Source: Lacinutrix mariniflava (GTDB lineage: Bacteria > Bacteroidota > Bacteroidia > Flavobacteriales > Flavobacteriaceae). Taken from it: DNA of 64,000 nt. Under the pieces are notes generated by a model. It was not told the DNA's origin. It searched no databases and saw nothing but the letters and a program-made list of their open reading frames with translations. The position numbers and the translations under genes were made by a program. The DNA is taken from contig NZ_LIQG01000032.1 of the NCBI RefSeq assembly GCF_001418015.1, positions 124,001 through 188,000 on the forward strand, read 5' to 3'. How positions within the stretch are numbered: the stretch's first letter is position 1; every line of letters starts with the position of its first letter. Below are positions 1-8,678 of the stretch, piece by piece.

Positions 1-583
1 GACTTTGTTTTGGTCCAAATACATTAAAATAGCGTAAGCCTATTACATCTGTATTATAGGTTTTCCCAAAGACATCTGCATATAATTCGTTTACATATTT
101 AGTTACTGCGTAAGGTGATAAAGGCTTACCAATAGTATCTTCTACTTTCGGTAAGCTTTTGCTATCTCCATAAGTAGAACTCGATGCTGCGTAGACCATA
201 CGTTTTACTGTAGTACTTTCTTTTAATGCAACCAACATGTTTAAAAAGCCAGATACATTAACGGCGTTAGTAGTAGCAGGGTCATTTATAGATCTTGGTA
301 CAGAACCTAAAGCTGCTTGATGACTAACATAATCCATATCCTGCATAGCTTGCTTACAGGTATCAAGATCTCGAATATCACCTTCTATAAATTCGAAGTT
401 AGGTAACGCTAAGAACTCTCTAATATTAGCTTTATAGCCATTAGATAAATTATCTAAAACGCGTACATGCTTCGCATTATGCCTTAGCAAATACTCGACA
501 ATATTAGAACCAATAAAACCCGCTCCTCCTGTTATTAAAAATTTTAATTGGGATAAATCTGTATCGTGATAAATATTCGTCAT
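1..583 (-). CDS. UDP-sugar epimerase (extended SDR, WbpP/TviC/Gne-like), 3' part beyond window
   Basis: Reading the minus strand from the ATG at 581-583 gives an open frame that runs off the window edge (about 194 residues seen). It has the SDR nucleotide-binding motif GGAGFIGSN near residues 19-27, a Ser-rich [10 protein letters not shown] segment and the catalytic SPYAVTK (YxxxK). The pattern '[13 protein letters not shown]' is typical of UDP-N-acetylglucosamine 4-epimerases of the WbpP/TviC type, which supply sugar nucleotides for surface polysaccharide. Its ATG overlaps the TAA of the upstream Wzc-like gene by one base (TAATG), which suggests translational coupling in a capsule operon. 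The exact sugar substrate cannot be read from sequence. Confidence 0.85.
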   Translation of the reverse strand, partial: MTNIYHDTDLSQLKFLITGGAGFIGSNIVEYLLRHNAKHVRVLDNLSNGYKANIREFLALPNFEFIEGDIRDLDTCKQAMQDMDYVSHQAALGSVPRSINDPATTNAVNVSGFLNMLVALKESTTVKRMVYAASSSTYGDSKSLPKVEDTIGKPLSPYAVTKYVNELYADVFGKTYNTDVIGLRYFNVFGPKQS

Positions 584-3030
584 TATAATTTAACTATGTT
601 CTTAATACGTTCTAAAATAGTTTTCTTTTTCGCATCATTTTCATGATAACCATTACTATAAGCTCCATAGCCATAACCGTAACCATAGCCATACCCATAA
701 CCTCCCGTTTGGTTATAGCCATTATAAATAAAACTTAGATTTTTAACCTCTCTCTTTCTATGCTTCTCGTTAATAATGTTTAGCATATCTTTTTTAGTAT
801 AATCTTGCCTTACAACATATAAAGAAGCATCTGCGTACTCTAACAACTCTAAAGCATCTGCTACCAAACCAACTGGAGGTGTATCGAGAATAATATAATC
901 GTACGTTTCTTTTAACTCCTTTATTAAGGAGTCCATTTTATCACCTATAAGAAGTTCTGATGGGTTTGGAGGTATAGGTCCAGAGGTTATAATATCTAGA
1001 TTATCTACTTCTGTTTTTTGTATTACACCTTCTAAATCTTTTTGTCCAATAAGATAATTAACTGCTCCAATGTCATTTTTTATATTAAAATCTCCGAAAA
1101 TTTTCGGCTTTCTTAAGTCCAATCCTACTAACACTGTTTTTTTACCACTTAAAGCAAAAACAGTGGCTATGTTGATAGAACAATAGGTTTTACCTTCTCC
1201 ACTAACTGATGAAGTAACCATAACTATTTTTGCGCCTTCCAATTCATGCTTTTTATACATGTACTGTAAACTAGTTCTTATGCCTCTAAAAGATTCTGCT
1301 ATTGTAGATTTTGGTTTTCTATGGACTACCAAGTTATTGTCTAAAGTATTAACACCAACAACTCCTAATACTGGAATATTAGACTGCGATTCTAAGTCTT
1401 TTGGATTATGTAATTTATTATCAAAAAAAGTGATTAAAAAAGCAAGTAATAATGGTGGTATTATACCTCCAAAAATAGCAAGCATGTAACGCGAACTCAA
1501 TTTTAAGTCGTTAGGTGCTTTACCAGTATCTTTTGCAGGATCAATAACTAAAACATCGCTTACACTCGCGGATTTAATAATATCTGCCTCACCGCGTTTT
1601 GCTAAAAACACATTATAGGTTTGTTCGCTTAACGCATATTGTCTCTGGATACCTAAAAGGTTTTGTTGTGCTTTTGGGAGTTTTCTAATTTTAGAGGTTG
1701 CAATTGCTACTCTATTATTTACTTCGTTTAATTCTCGTCGTAATCCATTTGTTGCTGAGCTTATATTTTCCAAAAGCACACGTTTTAGGGATTCGATACG
1801 TTGGTTTAAATCTGAAAAAATAGAAGCATCACTTCTTACTGATTTCTCGTAATTCGCTTTTTGTACTGATAACCCATTAATTTTAGAAATATTAGATAAT
1901 ATATTACCATCGTCTACTCCAGCAATTGAAGGTGCTGGTAGTTCTGTAAAACTATTACTTGTTTCCAAATATTTTTTTAAGCCTGCGTAGTACGCTAATT
2001 TTCTATTAATACCATCTTTTTCTATTTCTAAAACAGACAACTTAGAGTTAATTGATGTACTTTCTTCATCAAGGTTATAAATTTTATTTTTACTTCTATA
2101 GTCATTTATAGAATCTGAATTGGATGTTAATTCCGCCTTAACCCTATTAAGTTGGCTGTCTATAAAATTAATAGTATTAGTAACAAATAGGTTTTTTCTA
2201 GCTAGTTGATCTGCACTTAATACCTCTACAATTTCATTTAAATAATCAACAATTTTACCTTTATTAAAATCGGTCATACTTAAATTAAGTATCGCAGATC
2301 CTTTTGGATTATTTACAGCAATTCTCCCTTTGTAACTTGCTACAACAGTATTAAAATTACTAAACTGAATAAAATATTCTTTTGCATCTGTAATAGTGCG
2401 TTCTGCGTCTATAACAAGAACACCATTTAAATAGGGTAGATTAATTGGTTCACCTACTTTAAATCGTTTTGTAAAAACGCCTATATTAACATCTAAAGGC
2501 TTTGTTTTTTTATTTGTATAATTCTGAGTAGAGATAACATTTGTTACAAAATCACAACTAATTTCAAAAGTTTCGTTATCGATAAAAGTCACTTTTATGG
2601 GTACATTTAAAACCTGGTAGTTGTTAGGTGTTAGTTGAAAACTAAAAGGCGCAGCTTTATAAATATCATCTTTTCTAAAACGAGATTGTTTTAGGTAATT
2701 CATATAAAACTGTAAACTATCTACAACTTTCTCATGAATAGATCGCGATTTTAAGGACGTTTTAATAGTATTTACTTTTCCTGAAACACCTCCCCAATTA
2801 AAGGTTAAACTAGTGTTTGAAGTAAATAAAGGATTAGTCTCGTCTTCAACAGAGATTTGAGTCCCTAAAGTGTAAGAATATTGCTTTCTAATATTTTGCT
2901 GATGGATGATAAATAAGCCTACACAAATGCATAATACAAACAACCACCAATAACGTAAAGCTCTAAACAAAAATGCCTTAATATCGAAGGCAGGTTGTTG
3001 CGACTCTAAAACATCAAATTCGTCATTCAT
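583..3030 (-). CDS. Wzc-like polysaccharide co-polymerase / tyrosine autokinase
   Basis: The 815-residue inner-membrane protein has a Wzz-type N-terminal region with membrane segments near residues 28-46 and 510-532, and a long periplasmic coiled-coil region between them. The C-terminal cytoplasmic BY-kinase domain has Walker [10 protein letters not shown] (about residue 608), Walker A' [10 protein letters not shown] and Walker [11 protein letters not shown] (about 717). The tail carries an alternating Gly-Tyr run ([13 protein letters not shown], about 775-790), the expected autophosphorylation cluster. Wzc proteins control chain length and export of capsule or exopolysaccharide with the Wza outer-membrane channel. 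It lies 14 bp downstream of the Wza-like gene and is coupled to the epimerase. Confidence 0.93.
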   Translation of the reverse strand: MNDEFDVLESQQPAFDIKAFLFRALRYWWLFVLCICVGLFIIHQQNIRKQYSYTLGTQISVEDETNPLFTSNTSLTFNWGGVSGKVNTIKTSLKSRSIHEKVVDSLQFYMNYLKQSRFRKDDIYKAAPFSFQLTPNNYQVLNVPIKVTFIDNETFEISCDFVTNVISTQNYTNKKTKPLDVNIGVFTKRFKVGEPINLPYLNGVLVIDAERTITDAKEYFIQFSNFNTVVASYKGRIAVNNPKGSAILNLSMTDFNKGKIVDYLNEIVEVLSADQLARKNLFVTNTINFIDSQLNRVKAELTSNSDSINDYRSKNKIYNLDEESTSINSKLSVLEIEKDGINRKLAYYAGLKKYLETSNSFTELPAPSIAGVDDGNILSNISKINGLSVQKANYEKSVRSDASIFSDLNQRIESLKRVLLENISSATNGLRRELNEVNNRVAIATSKIRKLPKAQQNLLGIQRQYALSEQTYNVFLAKRGEADIIKSASVSDVLVIDPAKDTGKAPNDLKLSSRYMLAIFGGIIPPLLLAFLITFFDNKLHNPKDLESQSNIPVLGVVGVNTLDNNLVVHRKPKSTIAESFRGIRTSLQYMYKKHELEGAKIVMVTSSVSGEGKTYCSINIATVFALSGKKTVLVGLDLRKPKIFGDFNIKNDIGAVNYLIGQKDLEGVIQKTEVDNLDIITSGPIPPNPSELLIGDKMDSLIKELKETYDYIILDTPPVGLVADALELLEYADASLYVVRQDYTKKDMLNIINEKHRKREVKNLSFIYNGYNQTGGYGYGYGYGYGYGAYSNGYHENDAKKKTILERIKNIVKL

Positions 3031-3044
3031 ATTCTTTAATTGTT

Positions 3045-3845
3045 TTAGAGGTTTTTAGCCAAGAAATAAGTAGAGACCAATACCGAAAATATAGAAGCAA
3101 TAGTAGTTAATGTCTGCGTTGCCGTCTCTCCACCACCCAAAGCCTTTCTTTTTAATGGTTTTACTAAAATAATATCATTAGACTGAATATAATAGTAAGG
3201 CGATTGCATAGCAACAATATCTGTTAAATCAATACTGTGTATTTTCTGTCCTCCAGGATATTGCCTAATAATTTTCACATCTGTTCGGTCTCCTGTATTT
3301 TTTATATCACCAGCATTGGCTAGAGCTTCAATAATATTTACACGATCTTGAAATAAGGTATACACTCCACTTCCTCCAGTCTCACCTGTTATTGTATAGC
3401 GTAAACCTGCCATTTTAATCGTTATAAATATTTGAGAAACGTCTTTAAGGTATTTATCTAACAAGGCTTGTTTTACTTTACTATTGATCTCGTCTGTAGT
3501 ATAACCCAAAACATTTATTTTTCCTAAAATAGGAAACTCTATATTACCATGTAAATCGACTGTAAAACCACTAAAATAAAGTGCTTCTTGTCCTCCTCCT
3601 GAACCTTGTTGTTCAACAGGTTGAAAAATGGCTAACAATTCTGTAATTTCACTGTTAGTCGATTTTATATTTATGCTTAATATATCGTTAATTTGAAGTC
3701 GATAGGGCTTACCCATTTCTTTTAACAATAATGAATCATTAACAACCGTACCTTTATCCTGAAGATAAACCACATCTTTGTTAGTAATACAAGAAGAGCA
3801 TAATACACTGAATAGTATAGCAATAGCTACTATAAATTTATTCAT
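3045..3845 (-). CDS. Wza-like polysaccharide export lipoprotein
   Basis: I chose the ATG at 3845. It begins MNKFIVAIAILFSVLCSSC, a lipoprotein signal with lipobox LCSSC, and it lies just downstream of a good promoter; an upstream in-frame ATG at 3896 would lie at or before that promoter. The mature part has the polysaccharide export (Poly_export) domain (LQINDILSINIKSTNSE) and following SLBB-like segments (GETGGSGVYTLFQDRVNIIEALANAG). A hydrophobic stretch sits at the C-terminus, as in Bacteroidota homologues. Together with the Wzc-like kinase encoded next it should form the trans-envelope export machine for capsule or exopolysaccharide. It is the first gene of the minus-strand operon. Confidence 0.9.
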   Translation of the reverse strand: MNKFIVAIAILFSVLCSSCITNKDVVYLQDKGTVVNDSLLLKEMGKPYRLQINDILSINIKSTNSEITELLAIFQPVEQQGSGGGQEALYFSGFTVDLHGNIEFPILGKINVLGYTTDEINSKVKQALLDKYLKDVSQIFITIKMAGLRYTITGETGGSGVYTLFQDRVNIIEALANAGDIKNTGDRTDVKIIRQYPGGQKIHSIDLTDIVAMQSPYYYIQSNDIILVKPLKRKALGGGETATQTLTTIASIFSVLVSTYFLAKNL

Positions 3846-3867
3846 TTTTAGGTGCTTTGATTTATCA

Positions 3868-3898
3868 CAAATATAGCCTTTCGTCGTGAATAACAAAA
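3868..3898 (-). promoter_or_regulatory. Bacteroidota-type promoter of the wza-wzc-epimerase operon
   Basis: On the minus strand TTTTG (3894-3898) is followed after 18 bp by TATATTTG (3868-3875), which matches the TTG ... TAnnTTTG consensus exactly. The predicted transcript start lies about 20 nt before the ATG at 3845, which supports that start codon. Confidence 0.7.
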
Positions 3899-4057
3899 CT
3901 TTTGTCGGATTTTATGGTTTTTTATCCGTTATTTCAAAAATGACCGATAGTTTTGAATACAATCCGTTCAAATTTTGATTTCTTTTTTTAAGAATGAAGA
4001 GCCAAACTTATACAAGCTCTTTTAGTTTTTTGTCCGTTATTTGTAAAAAAACAACCA

Positions 4058-5923
4058 TTGACTTATTTAACTGTTGAAAGTATATCGAAATCTTATGGAG
4101 AGTTAACACTCTTTGAAGACATCTCTTTTAGTATCCATAAAGGCCAAAAGGTCGCATTTGTTGCCAAAAATGGCACAGGAAAAACATCTATTTTAAATAT
4201 TCTTGAAAAAACTGACGAGCCAGATTCTGGAAATGTTATTTTTAGAAAAGATATTAAAGTCTCTTTTTTACCTCAAGAACCTTACTTAAATAGTGAACTT
4301 TCTGTAGAAGACACTATTTTTAATAGTGACAATCCTATTCTTGATGTTATAAAAAACTACGAGAAAGCACTTTTAAATCCTGAAGATGCAGATGCTTATC
4401 AAATAGCATTCGAGCAAATGGACATACAAAATGCTTGGGATTTTGAAACACAATACAAGCAAATTCTTTTTAAACTGAAGTTGGAAGACTTACAACAAAA
4501 AGTAAGTAGCATGTCTGGAGGCCAAAGAAAACGTCTCTCTTTAGCTAATGCCTTAATTAATAAACCAGACCTTTTAATTCTTGATGAGCCTACAAACCAT
4601 TTAGATTTAGAAATGATAGAATGGCTAGAAGAGTTTTTTGCAAAAGAAAACATGACCTTGTTTATGGTAACGCACGATCGTTACTTTTTAGAGCGTGTAT
4701 GTAATGAAATTATAGAACTTGATCAAGGCGAATTATTCTCTTATAAAGGAAACTACTCTTATTATTTAGAGAAAAAAGAAGCTAGAATAGAACAAGAAAG
4801 TGTTGAAGTTGGCAAGGCCAAACAACTTTTTAAAAAGGAATTAACCTGGATGCGTCGCCAACCAAAAGCACGTACTACAAAGTCGAAATCAAGAATAAGC
4901 GATTTTACAGAGATTAAGCATAAAGCTAGCCAACGTAGAAACGACCATGAAATTCAACTAGAATTAAACATGGAACGCTTAGGTAGTAAAATTGTAGAGC
5001 TTAAAAAAGTATCTAAATCTTATAAAGACAAAGTAATACTAGACGGCTTTAACTACATGTTCCAAAAAGGTGAACGTGCAGGAATTATTGGAAAAAACGG
5101 AACGGGAAAGTCGACATTTTTAAATATTTTAACGGAAAGTGCACAACCAGATTCTGGAAAGATAGTTATTGGAGAAACGGTAAAGTTTGGTTACTATACG
5201 CAAGGTGGTATTACTCCAAAACCCAACCAAAAGGTTATAGATATTGTTCGTGAGTTTGGTGACCATATTCCTTTAAAAAAAGGAAAACAAATTAGTGCAC
5301 AACAATTACTAGAGCGTTTTCTTTTTGATAGAAAAAAGCAATATGATTTTGTCGAAAAACTAAGCGGTGGAGAGCGTAAGCGTTTATATTTATGTACTGT
5401 TTTAATACAAAATCCCAACTTTCTAATTCTCGATGAGCCAACAAACGATTTAGATATTGTAACCTTAAACGTATTAGAAGCTTTCTTATTAGATTTCCCT
5501 GGTTGCCTTTTAGTAGTCTCCCATGATCGATATTTTATGGATAAAATTGTAGATCACCTCTTTATATTTAGAGGAGAAGGCGTTGTAGAAGATTTCCCTG
5601 GAAATTATAGTGACTTTAGAGCTTACGAAGACAGTAAACCTGTAATATCCGATGTTTCTGAAGAAGAGAAAAAAGAAAAGAAAAACTGGAAAAAGAACAA
5701 CAACGTAAAGCTATCGTATAACGAACAGAAGGAATACAAAAACTTAGAAAGCAAAATAAAAACGTTAGAATTTGACAAAGTTGAATTAGAAAAAAAATTC
5801 TTAAACCCAGAGCTTTCTACTGAAGAGATAAATAAACTTTCGAGTAAACTACAGTCCATTATTGATGGTATTGAAGAAAAAGAAATGCGTTGGTTAGAAT
5901 TAACAGAGAAACTGGAAGGTTAA
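4058..5923 (+). CDS. ABC-F family ATP-binding protein (Uup-like)
   Basis: A soluble protein of 621 residues with two ABC ATPase domains and no membrane segments. First domain: KNGTGKTS (about 37-44), MSGGQRKRLSLA, LLILDEPTNHLDLE. Second domain: GKNGTGKSTFLN (about 345), LSGGERKRLYLC, FLILDEPTNDLDIV. A charged linker separates them, and residues 540-621 are a predicted coiled coil as in Uup (ABC_tran_CTD). ABC-F proteins act on the ribosome or in DNA-related processes rather than in transport. The start is TTG at 4058, giving MTYLTVESISKSYGE, which aligns with the usual start of the family. A TAGTTTTG at 3948-3955 could be its -7 element. Confidence 0.92.
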   Translation: MTYLTVESISKSYGELTLFEDISFSIHKGQKVAFVAKNGTGKTSILNILEKTDEPDSGNVIFRKDIKVSFLPQEPYLNSELSVEDTIFNSDNPILDVIKNYEKALLNPEDADAYQIAFEQMDIQNAWDFETQYKQILFKLKLEDLQQKVSSMSGGQRKRLSLANALINKPDLLILDEPTNHLDLEMIEWLEEFFAKENMTLFMVTHDRYFLERVCNEIIELDQGELFSYKGNYSYYLEKKEARIEQESVEVGKAKQLFKKELTWMRRQPKARTTKSKSRISDFTEIKHKASQRRNDHEIQLELNMERLGSKIVELKKVSKSYKDKVILDGFNYMFQKGERAGIIGKNGTGKSTFLNILTESAQPDSGKIVIGETVKFGYYTQGGITPKPNQKVIDIVREFGDHIPLKKGKQISAQQLLERFLFDRKKQYDFVEKLSGGERKRLYLCTVLIQNPNFLILDEPTNDLDIVTLNVLEAFLLDFPGCLLVVSHDRYFMDKIVDHLFIFRGEGVVEDFPGNYSDFRAYEDSKPVISDVSEEEKKEKKNWKKNNNVKLSYNEQKEYKNLESKIKTLEFDKVELEKKFLNPELSTEEINKLSSKLQSIIDGIEEKEMRWLELTEKLEG

Positions 5924-6221
5924 AATAAGTTTTCAGTGCTCAGTAGGCAGTAAACAGTCACTTACTCTTGCTTAACATTCTTTACAGTCTTCAGTAGCCG
6001 TTTATAGCTACTTACTCACAAGTAATAACTTAATGTTAGATATTTAATTGAAAATAAAAACTTTAATAACAGAATATTAATCATTCCCGATTAAGTGCTC
6101 TCCTCTTATTTTAAGAGGAGAATGAATTCAAATTTCCACAAGAAATTTCAAGAAAGAGGAGTTAAAACATAAAGATTACCGCTGGAGTTTATCTTGAGCG
6201 CAGTCGAAAGACGAAATAAAA
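5924..6221. other. Intergenic region with palindrome and dispersed repeat
   Basis: No gene seen. It contains repeated 'cagt'-rich phrases (5935-6015), an inverted repeat with arms CTCCTCTTA / TAAGAGGAG at 6101-6121 without a clear T-tract, and the dispersed 45-bp repeat at 6172-6216 directly before the next start codon. Confidence 0.6.
6172..6216 (+). repeat. 45-bp dispersed repeat, copy 1 (5' leader of methyltransferase)
   Basis: The 45-bp segment with core TTGAGCGCAGTCGAAAG recurs at 54509-54553 on the opposite strand with 3 differences. In both places it ends a few bases before a start codon and has the same orientation relative to the gene. Confidence 0.8.
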
Positions 6222-6995
6222 ATGCTAAACCAAATAATAGCCTACATAAAATTCTTACTGCGTTCTACCAATCAACATGGCGTACACTCTCCATTTGTGT
6301 ACAACCTGATTACTAAATGTTTTTACGACAAATCTAAATACCCACAGTATAAAGAATTAGCATTCTACAAGAAGGTTCTAAATAAAAGTAAACAAAATAT
6401 TGATGTTACAGACTTAGGTTCTGGTAGTCGCGTTTTTAAATCCAATCAGCGGTTAGTTTCTAAAATAGCACAGAAAGCAGGCGCTTCAAAAAAAGAATCA
6501 AAACTTCTGTTTCGCTTAGTAAATTACCTTCAAATTAATACTATTTTAGAATTAGGTACTTCTTTAGGTATTGCAACGCATGCTATGAAATTGGGTAATC
6601 CAGAAGCTAAAATTACAACTATAGAAGGTTGTCCTAGTATTTCTGCTTTTACTAAAGATACATTTGGGCAATTCGACTTAAAAAAAATTGAGATACTTAC
6701 TGGTGATTTTAGCGACGTTATTAAACCTTTGATATCAAATACATATCAATTAATTTATTTTGACGGCAACCATAAAAAAGAAGCAACTTTAAATTATTTT
6801 GAAACTTTACTTCCTACAGCAACTAATGATACTGTTTTTATTTTTGATGATATTTACTGGTCTAAAGACATGACCGAGGCTTGGGAAATCATTAAAAAGC
6901 ACCCACAAGTAACCGTTACAATAGACACCTTTTTCTGTGGCTTAGTCTTTTTCAGAAAAGAACAGAAAAAAGAACATTTTAAAATAAGAGTTTAA
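6222..6995 (+). CDS. Class I SAM-dependent methyltransferase
   Basis: A cytoplasmic protein of 257 residues. The SAM-binding motif I ILELGTSLGIATHAM is near residues 107-121, an acidic motif (TTIEGCPS) follows, and QLIYFDGNHKKEATLNYFE looks like the O-methyltransferase-type motif with a downstream DDIYWS. The N-terminal part, FLLRSTNQHGVHSPFVYNL, is a signature shared by Bacteroidota homologues. The substrate is unknown. The gene starts 5 bp after a dispersed repeat, and a 42-residue membrane peptide gene follows 2 bp after its stop. Confidence 0.8.
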   Translation: MLNQIIAYIKFLLRSTNQHGVHSPFVYNLITKCFYDKSKYPQYKELAFYKKVLNKSKQNIDVTDLGSGSRVFKSNQRLVSKIAQKAGASKKESKLLFRLVNYLQINTILELGTSLGIATHAMKLGNPEAKITTIEGCPSISAFTKDTFGQFDLKKIEILTGDFSDVIKPLISNTYQLIYFDGNHKKEATLNYFETLLPTATNDTVFIFDDIYWSKDMTEAWEIIKKHPQVTVTIDTFFCGLVFFRKEQKKEHFKIRV

Positions 6996-6997
6996 TT

Positions 6998-7126
6998 ATG
7001 TTAATACCTATTCTCGCATTATTTGGATTATTGCTATTAGCTAAAGCATTTGTTTCTGTTATTAATCGCAAACGAAAATTTAGAAACAATAAAACTAAAT
7101 TTAGAAAAAAAATGAACCGTAAGTAG
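6998..7126 (+). CDS. Small membrane peptide (42 aa)
   Basis: An ATG two bases after the methyltransferase stop opens a 42-codon frame beginning MLIPILALFGLLLLAKAF. One hydrophobic segment (residues 2-22) is followed by a strongly basic tail (NRKRKFRNNKTKFRKKMNRK). The tight spacing suggests cotranscription. The hydrophobic-then-basic layout argues for a real single-pass, N-out/C-in peptide, but I do not recognise a family. Confidence 0.5.
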   Translation: MLIPILALFGLLLLAKAFVSVINRKRKFRNNKTKFRKKMNRK

Positions 7127-7371
7127 TCTCATTTATTTTAATCAAACTCATTAACATCCCTTGACTTCTTATTATAATTATAATTGGTTTGATATTGTTT
7201 TACTTTTATAACAAAAAGTTTAAATAATTTCTGCTCAAAACTTTTAACTTTTCAACTTATAACTTTTAACTTCGTAGATATGAACCTTCCGATCTAAAAT
7301 CTTTGAAATTTAACAAAATGATCAAAAGGAAGTAACATGTGACCAATCGTAAATAAAAAAAATAAAAACAC

Positions 7372-7944
7372 ATGAAAGTATATACAAAAACAGGAGATAA
7401 AGGCACCACTGCCCTATTTGGTGGTACTCGTGTTCCAAAACATCATATTCGAATAGATAGCTATGGTACTGTAGACGAACTTAATTCACATATTGGGCTT
7501 ATTCGTGATCAAGATATCAATCAGCAATACAAAAACATTTTAATTACTGTTCAAAACAAACTATTTACTGTAGGTGCTATTTTAGCAACAGATCCAGAGA
7601 AATTAGTTTTAAAAAACGGAAAAGAGCGTTTAAACATCAATAAAATCTCAGCTGAAGATATTACCCTATTAGAACACGAAATGGATGCTATGAATGAAGC
7701 ACTTCCACAAATGACGCATTTTGTATTACCTGGCGGACATCAAACAGTGTCATTCTGTCACATAGCACGCTGCGTCTGTAGAAGAGCAGAACGTTTAGCA
7801 AGTGCATTAAACGAATTAGAGCCGTTTTTACCAGAAGCTCTAATGTATTTAAACCGTCTATCTGACTACCTTTTTGTATTGGCACGAAAGTTGTCTCATG
7901 ACTTGCAAGCAGACGAAGTAAAATGGGTTCCTGAAAAGCATTAG
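7372..7944 (+). CDS. Cob(I)alamin adenosyltransferase (PduO type)
   Basis: The protein of 190 residues starts MKVYTKTGDKGTTALFGGTRV, the ATP-binding N-terminus of PduO-type ATP:corrinoid adenosyltransferases. It also has YGTVDELNSHIG and the C-terminal helix motif RCVCRRAERLASALNE plus YLNRLSDYLFVLAR. It makes adenosylcobalamin from cob(I)alamin and ATP. The MeaB gene at 21510, a chaperone of methylmalonyl-CoA mutase, is a plausible functional partner. The region 7127-7371 before it is AT-rich with short direct repeats (aacttttaac) and no gene. Confidence 0.93.
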   Translation: MKVYTKTGDKGTTALFGGTRVPKHHIRIDSYGTVDELNSHIGLIRDQDINQQYKNILITVQNKLFTVGAILATDPEKLVLKNGKERLNINKISAEDITLLEHEMDAMNEALPQMTHFVLPGGHQTVSFCHIARCVCRRAERLASALNELEPFLPEALMYLNRLSDYLFVLARKLSHDLQADEVKWVPEKH

Positions 7945-8066
7945 AGCTATACAGCAGCACAATCTTGAGTACTGTGATTAAATAACACTGCAAGATATTT
8001 AGTATCAAATAGTTTCAGTGAGAAATGACGTTCTTTTTTATTACTGAAAAATAATTCACTTTTTTC

Positions 8067-8096
8067 TTGCCTATCAAAACTAAAAATTTATTTTTG
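8067..8096 (+). promoter_or_regulatory. Promoter of the DUF2795 gene
   Basis: TTG at 8067-8069, a 19-bp spacer and TATTTTTG at 8089-8096 match the Bacteroidota promoter. The predicted start lies about 15 nt before the ATG at 8119. Confidence 0.65.
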
Positions 8097-8118
8097 CAAA
8101 AAATAAACCTATTAAGAA

Positions 8119-8340
8119 ATGTATTGGACATTAGAATTAGCATCTCATTTAAGTGATGCACCTTGGCCTGCTACTAAAGACGAACTTATCGATTACGCGA
8201 TTAGAACTGGAGCACCTTTAGAAGTTACTGAAAATTTACAAGCAATTGAAGACGAAGGAGATTCGTACGACTCGATTGAAGAAATCTGGCCAGATTACCC
8301 TACAGATGAAGACTACCTCTGGAACGAGGATGAATACTAA
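8119..8340 (+). CDS. DUF2795 family protein
   Basis: A small acidic protein of 73 residues (MYWTLELASHLSDAPWPATKDELIDYAIRTG...). The PWPATKDELIDYA and GAPLEV segments are those of DUF2795, and the C-terminus is very acidic (YPTDEDYLWNEDEY). Its position before secA is one I recognise in Flavobacteriaceae. Function is unknown. It has its own promoter and a hairpin terminator after it, so it is probably a monocistronic unit. Confidence 0.85.
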   Translation: MYWTLELASHLSDAPWPATKDELIDYAIRTGAPLEVTENLQAIEDEGDSYDSIEEIWPDYPTDEDYLWNEDEY

Positions 8341-8410
8341 ACACGTTGTAACACAACCAACTAGTATTTATTAAGACGAAGCACGACTTTGTCTCTACAT
8401 AAGAAAAGAA

Positions 8411-8438
8411 AAAAAGTCTCAATTTGAGACTTTTTTTG
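8411..8438 (+). terminator. Rho-independent terminator after DUF2795 gene
   Basis: Arms AAAAAGTCTCAA and TTGAGACTTTTT form a perfect stem, followed by a T-run. Confidence 0.85.
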
Positions 8439-8521
8439 TGCTTTAAAATTTAGCCAACCACAGCTAAAAACGTATATTTAAGCCCTTAATATTTAGATGT
8501 AAATAACATTTAAAAACGAAG

Positions 8522-8599
8522 GCACTTCGACTGCGCTCAGTGAGACAGTTGGCAACATAATTAAAATAACAAATGTCATGTTGAGCGCAAGCGAAGCAC
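8522..8599. repeat. Inverted repeat upstream of secA (REP-like)
   Basis: Left arm GCACTTCGACTGCGCTCA (8522-8539) and right arm TGAGCGCAAGCGAAGCAC (8582-8599) are imperfect complements separated by 42 bp. The core GACTGCGCTCA is shared with the 45-bp dispersed repeat at 6172 and 54509. The rest of the 8341-8678 gap holds only the terminator. Confidence 0.7.
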
Positions 8600-8678
8600 T
8601 TATGACAAACAAATACAAAACTAAGTTTTACCTAGACTAACAATCGACAGGTAATATTTAACCAAATAAAATAAAACT

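Noticed and set aside
3846-3896. Upstream start (3896) for the Wza-like gene
   Set aside because: It would overlap or precede the TTTTG/TATATTTG promoter, and the added residues precede a perfect lipoprotein signal.
7127-7371. Small RNA or gene in the AT-rich spacer
   Set aside because: Only low-complexity direct repeats (aacttttaac) and no stable structure or frame.
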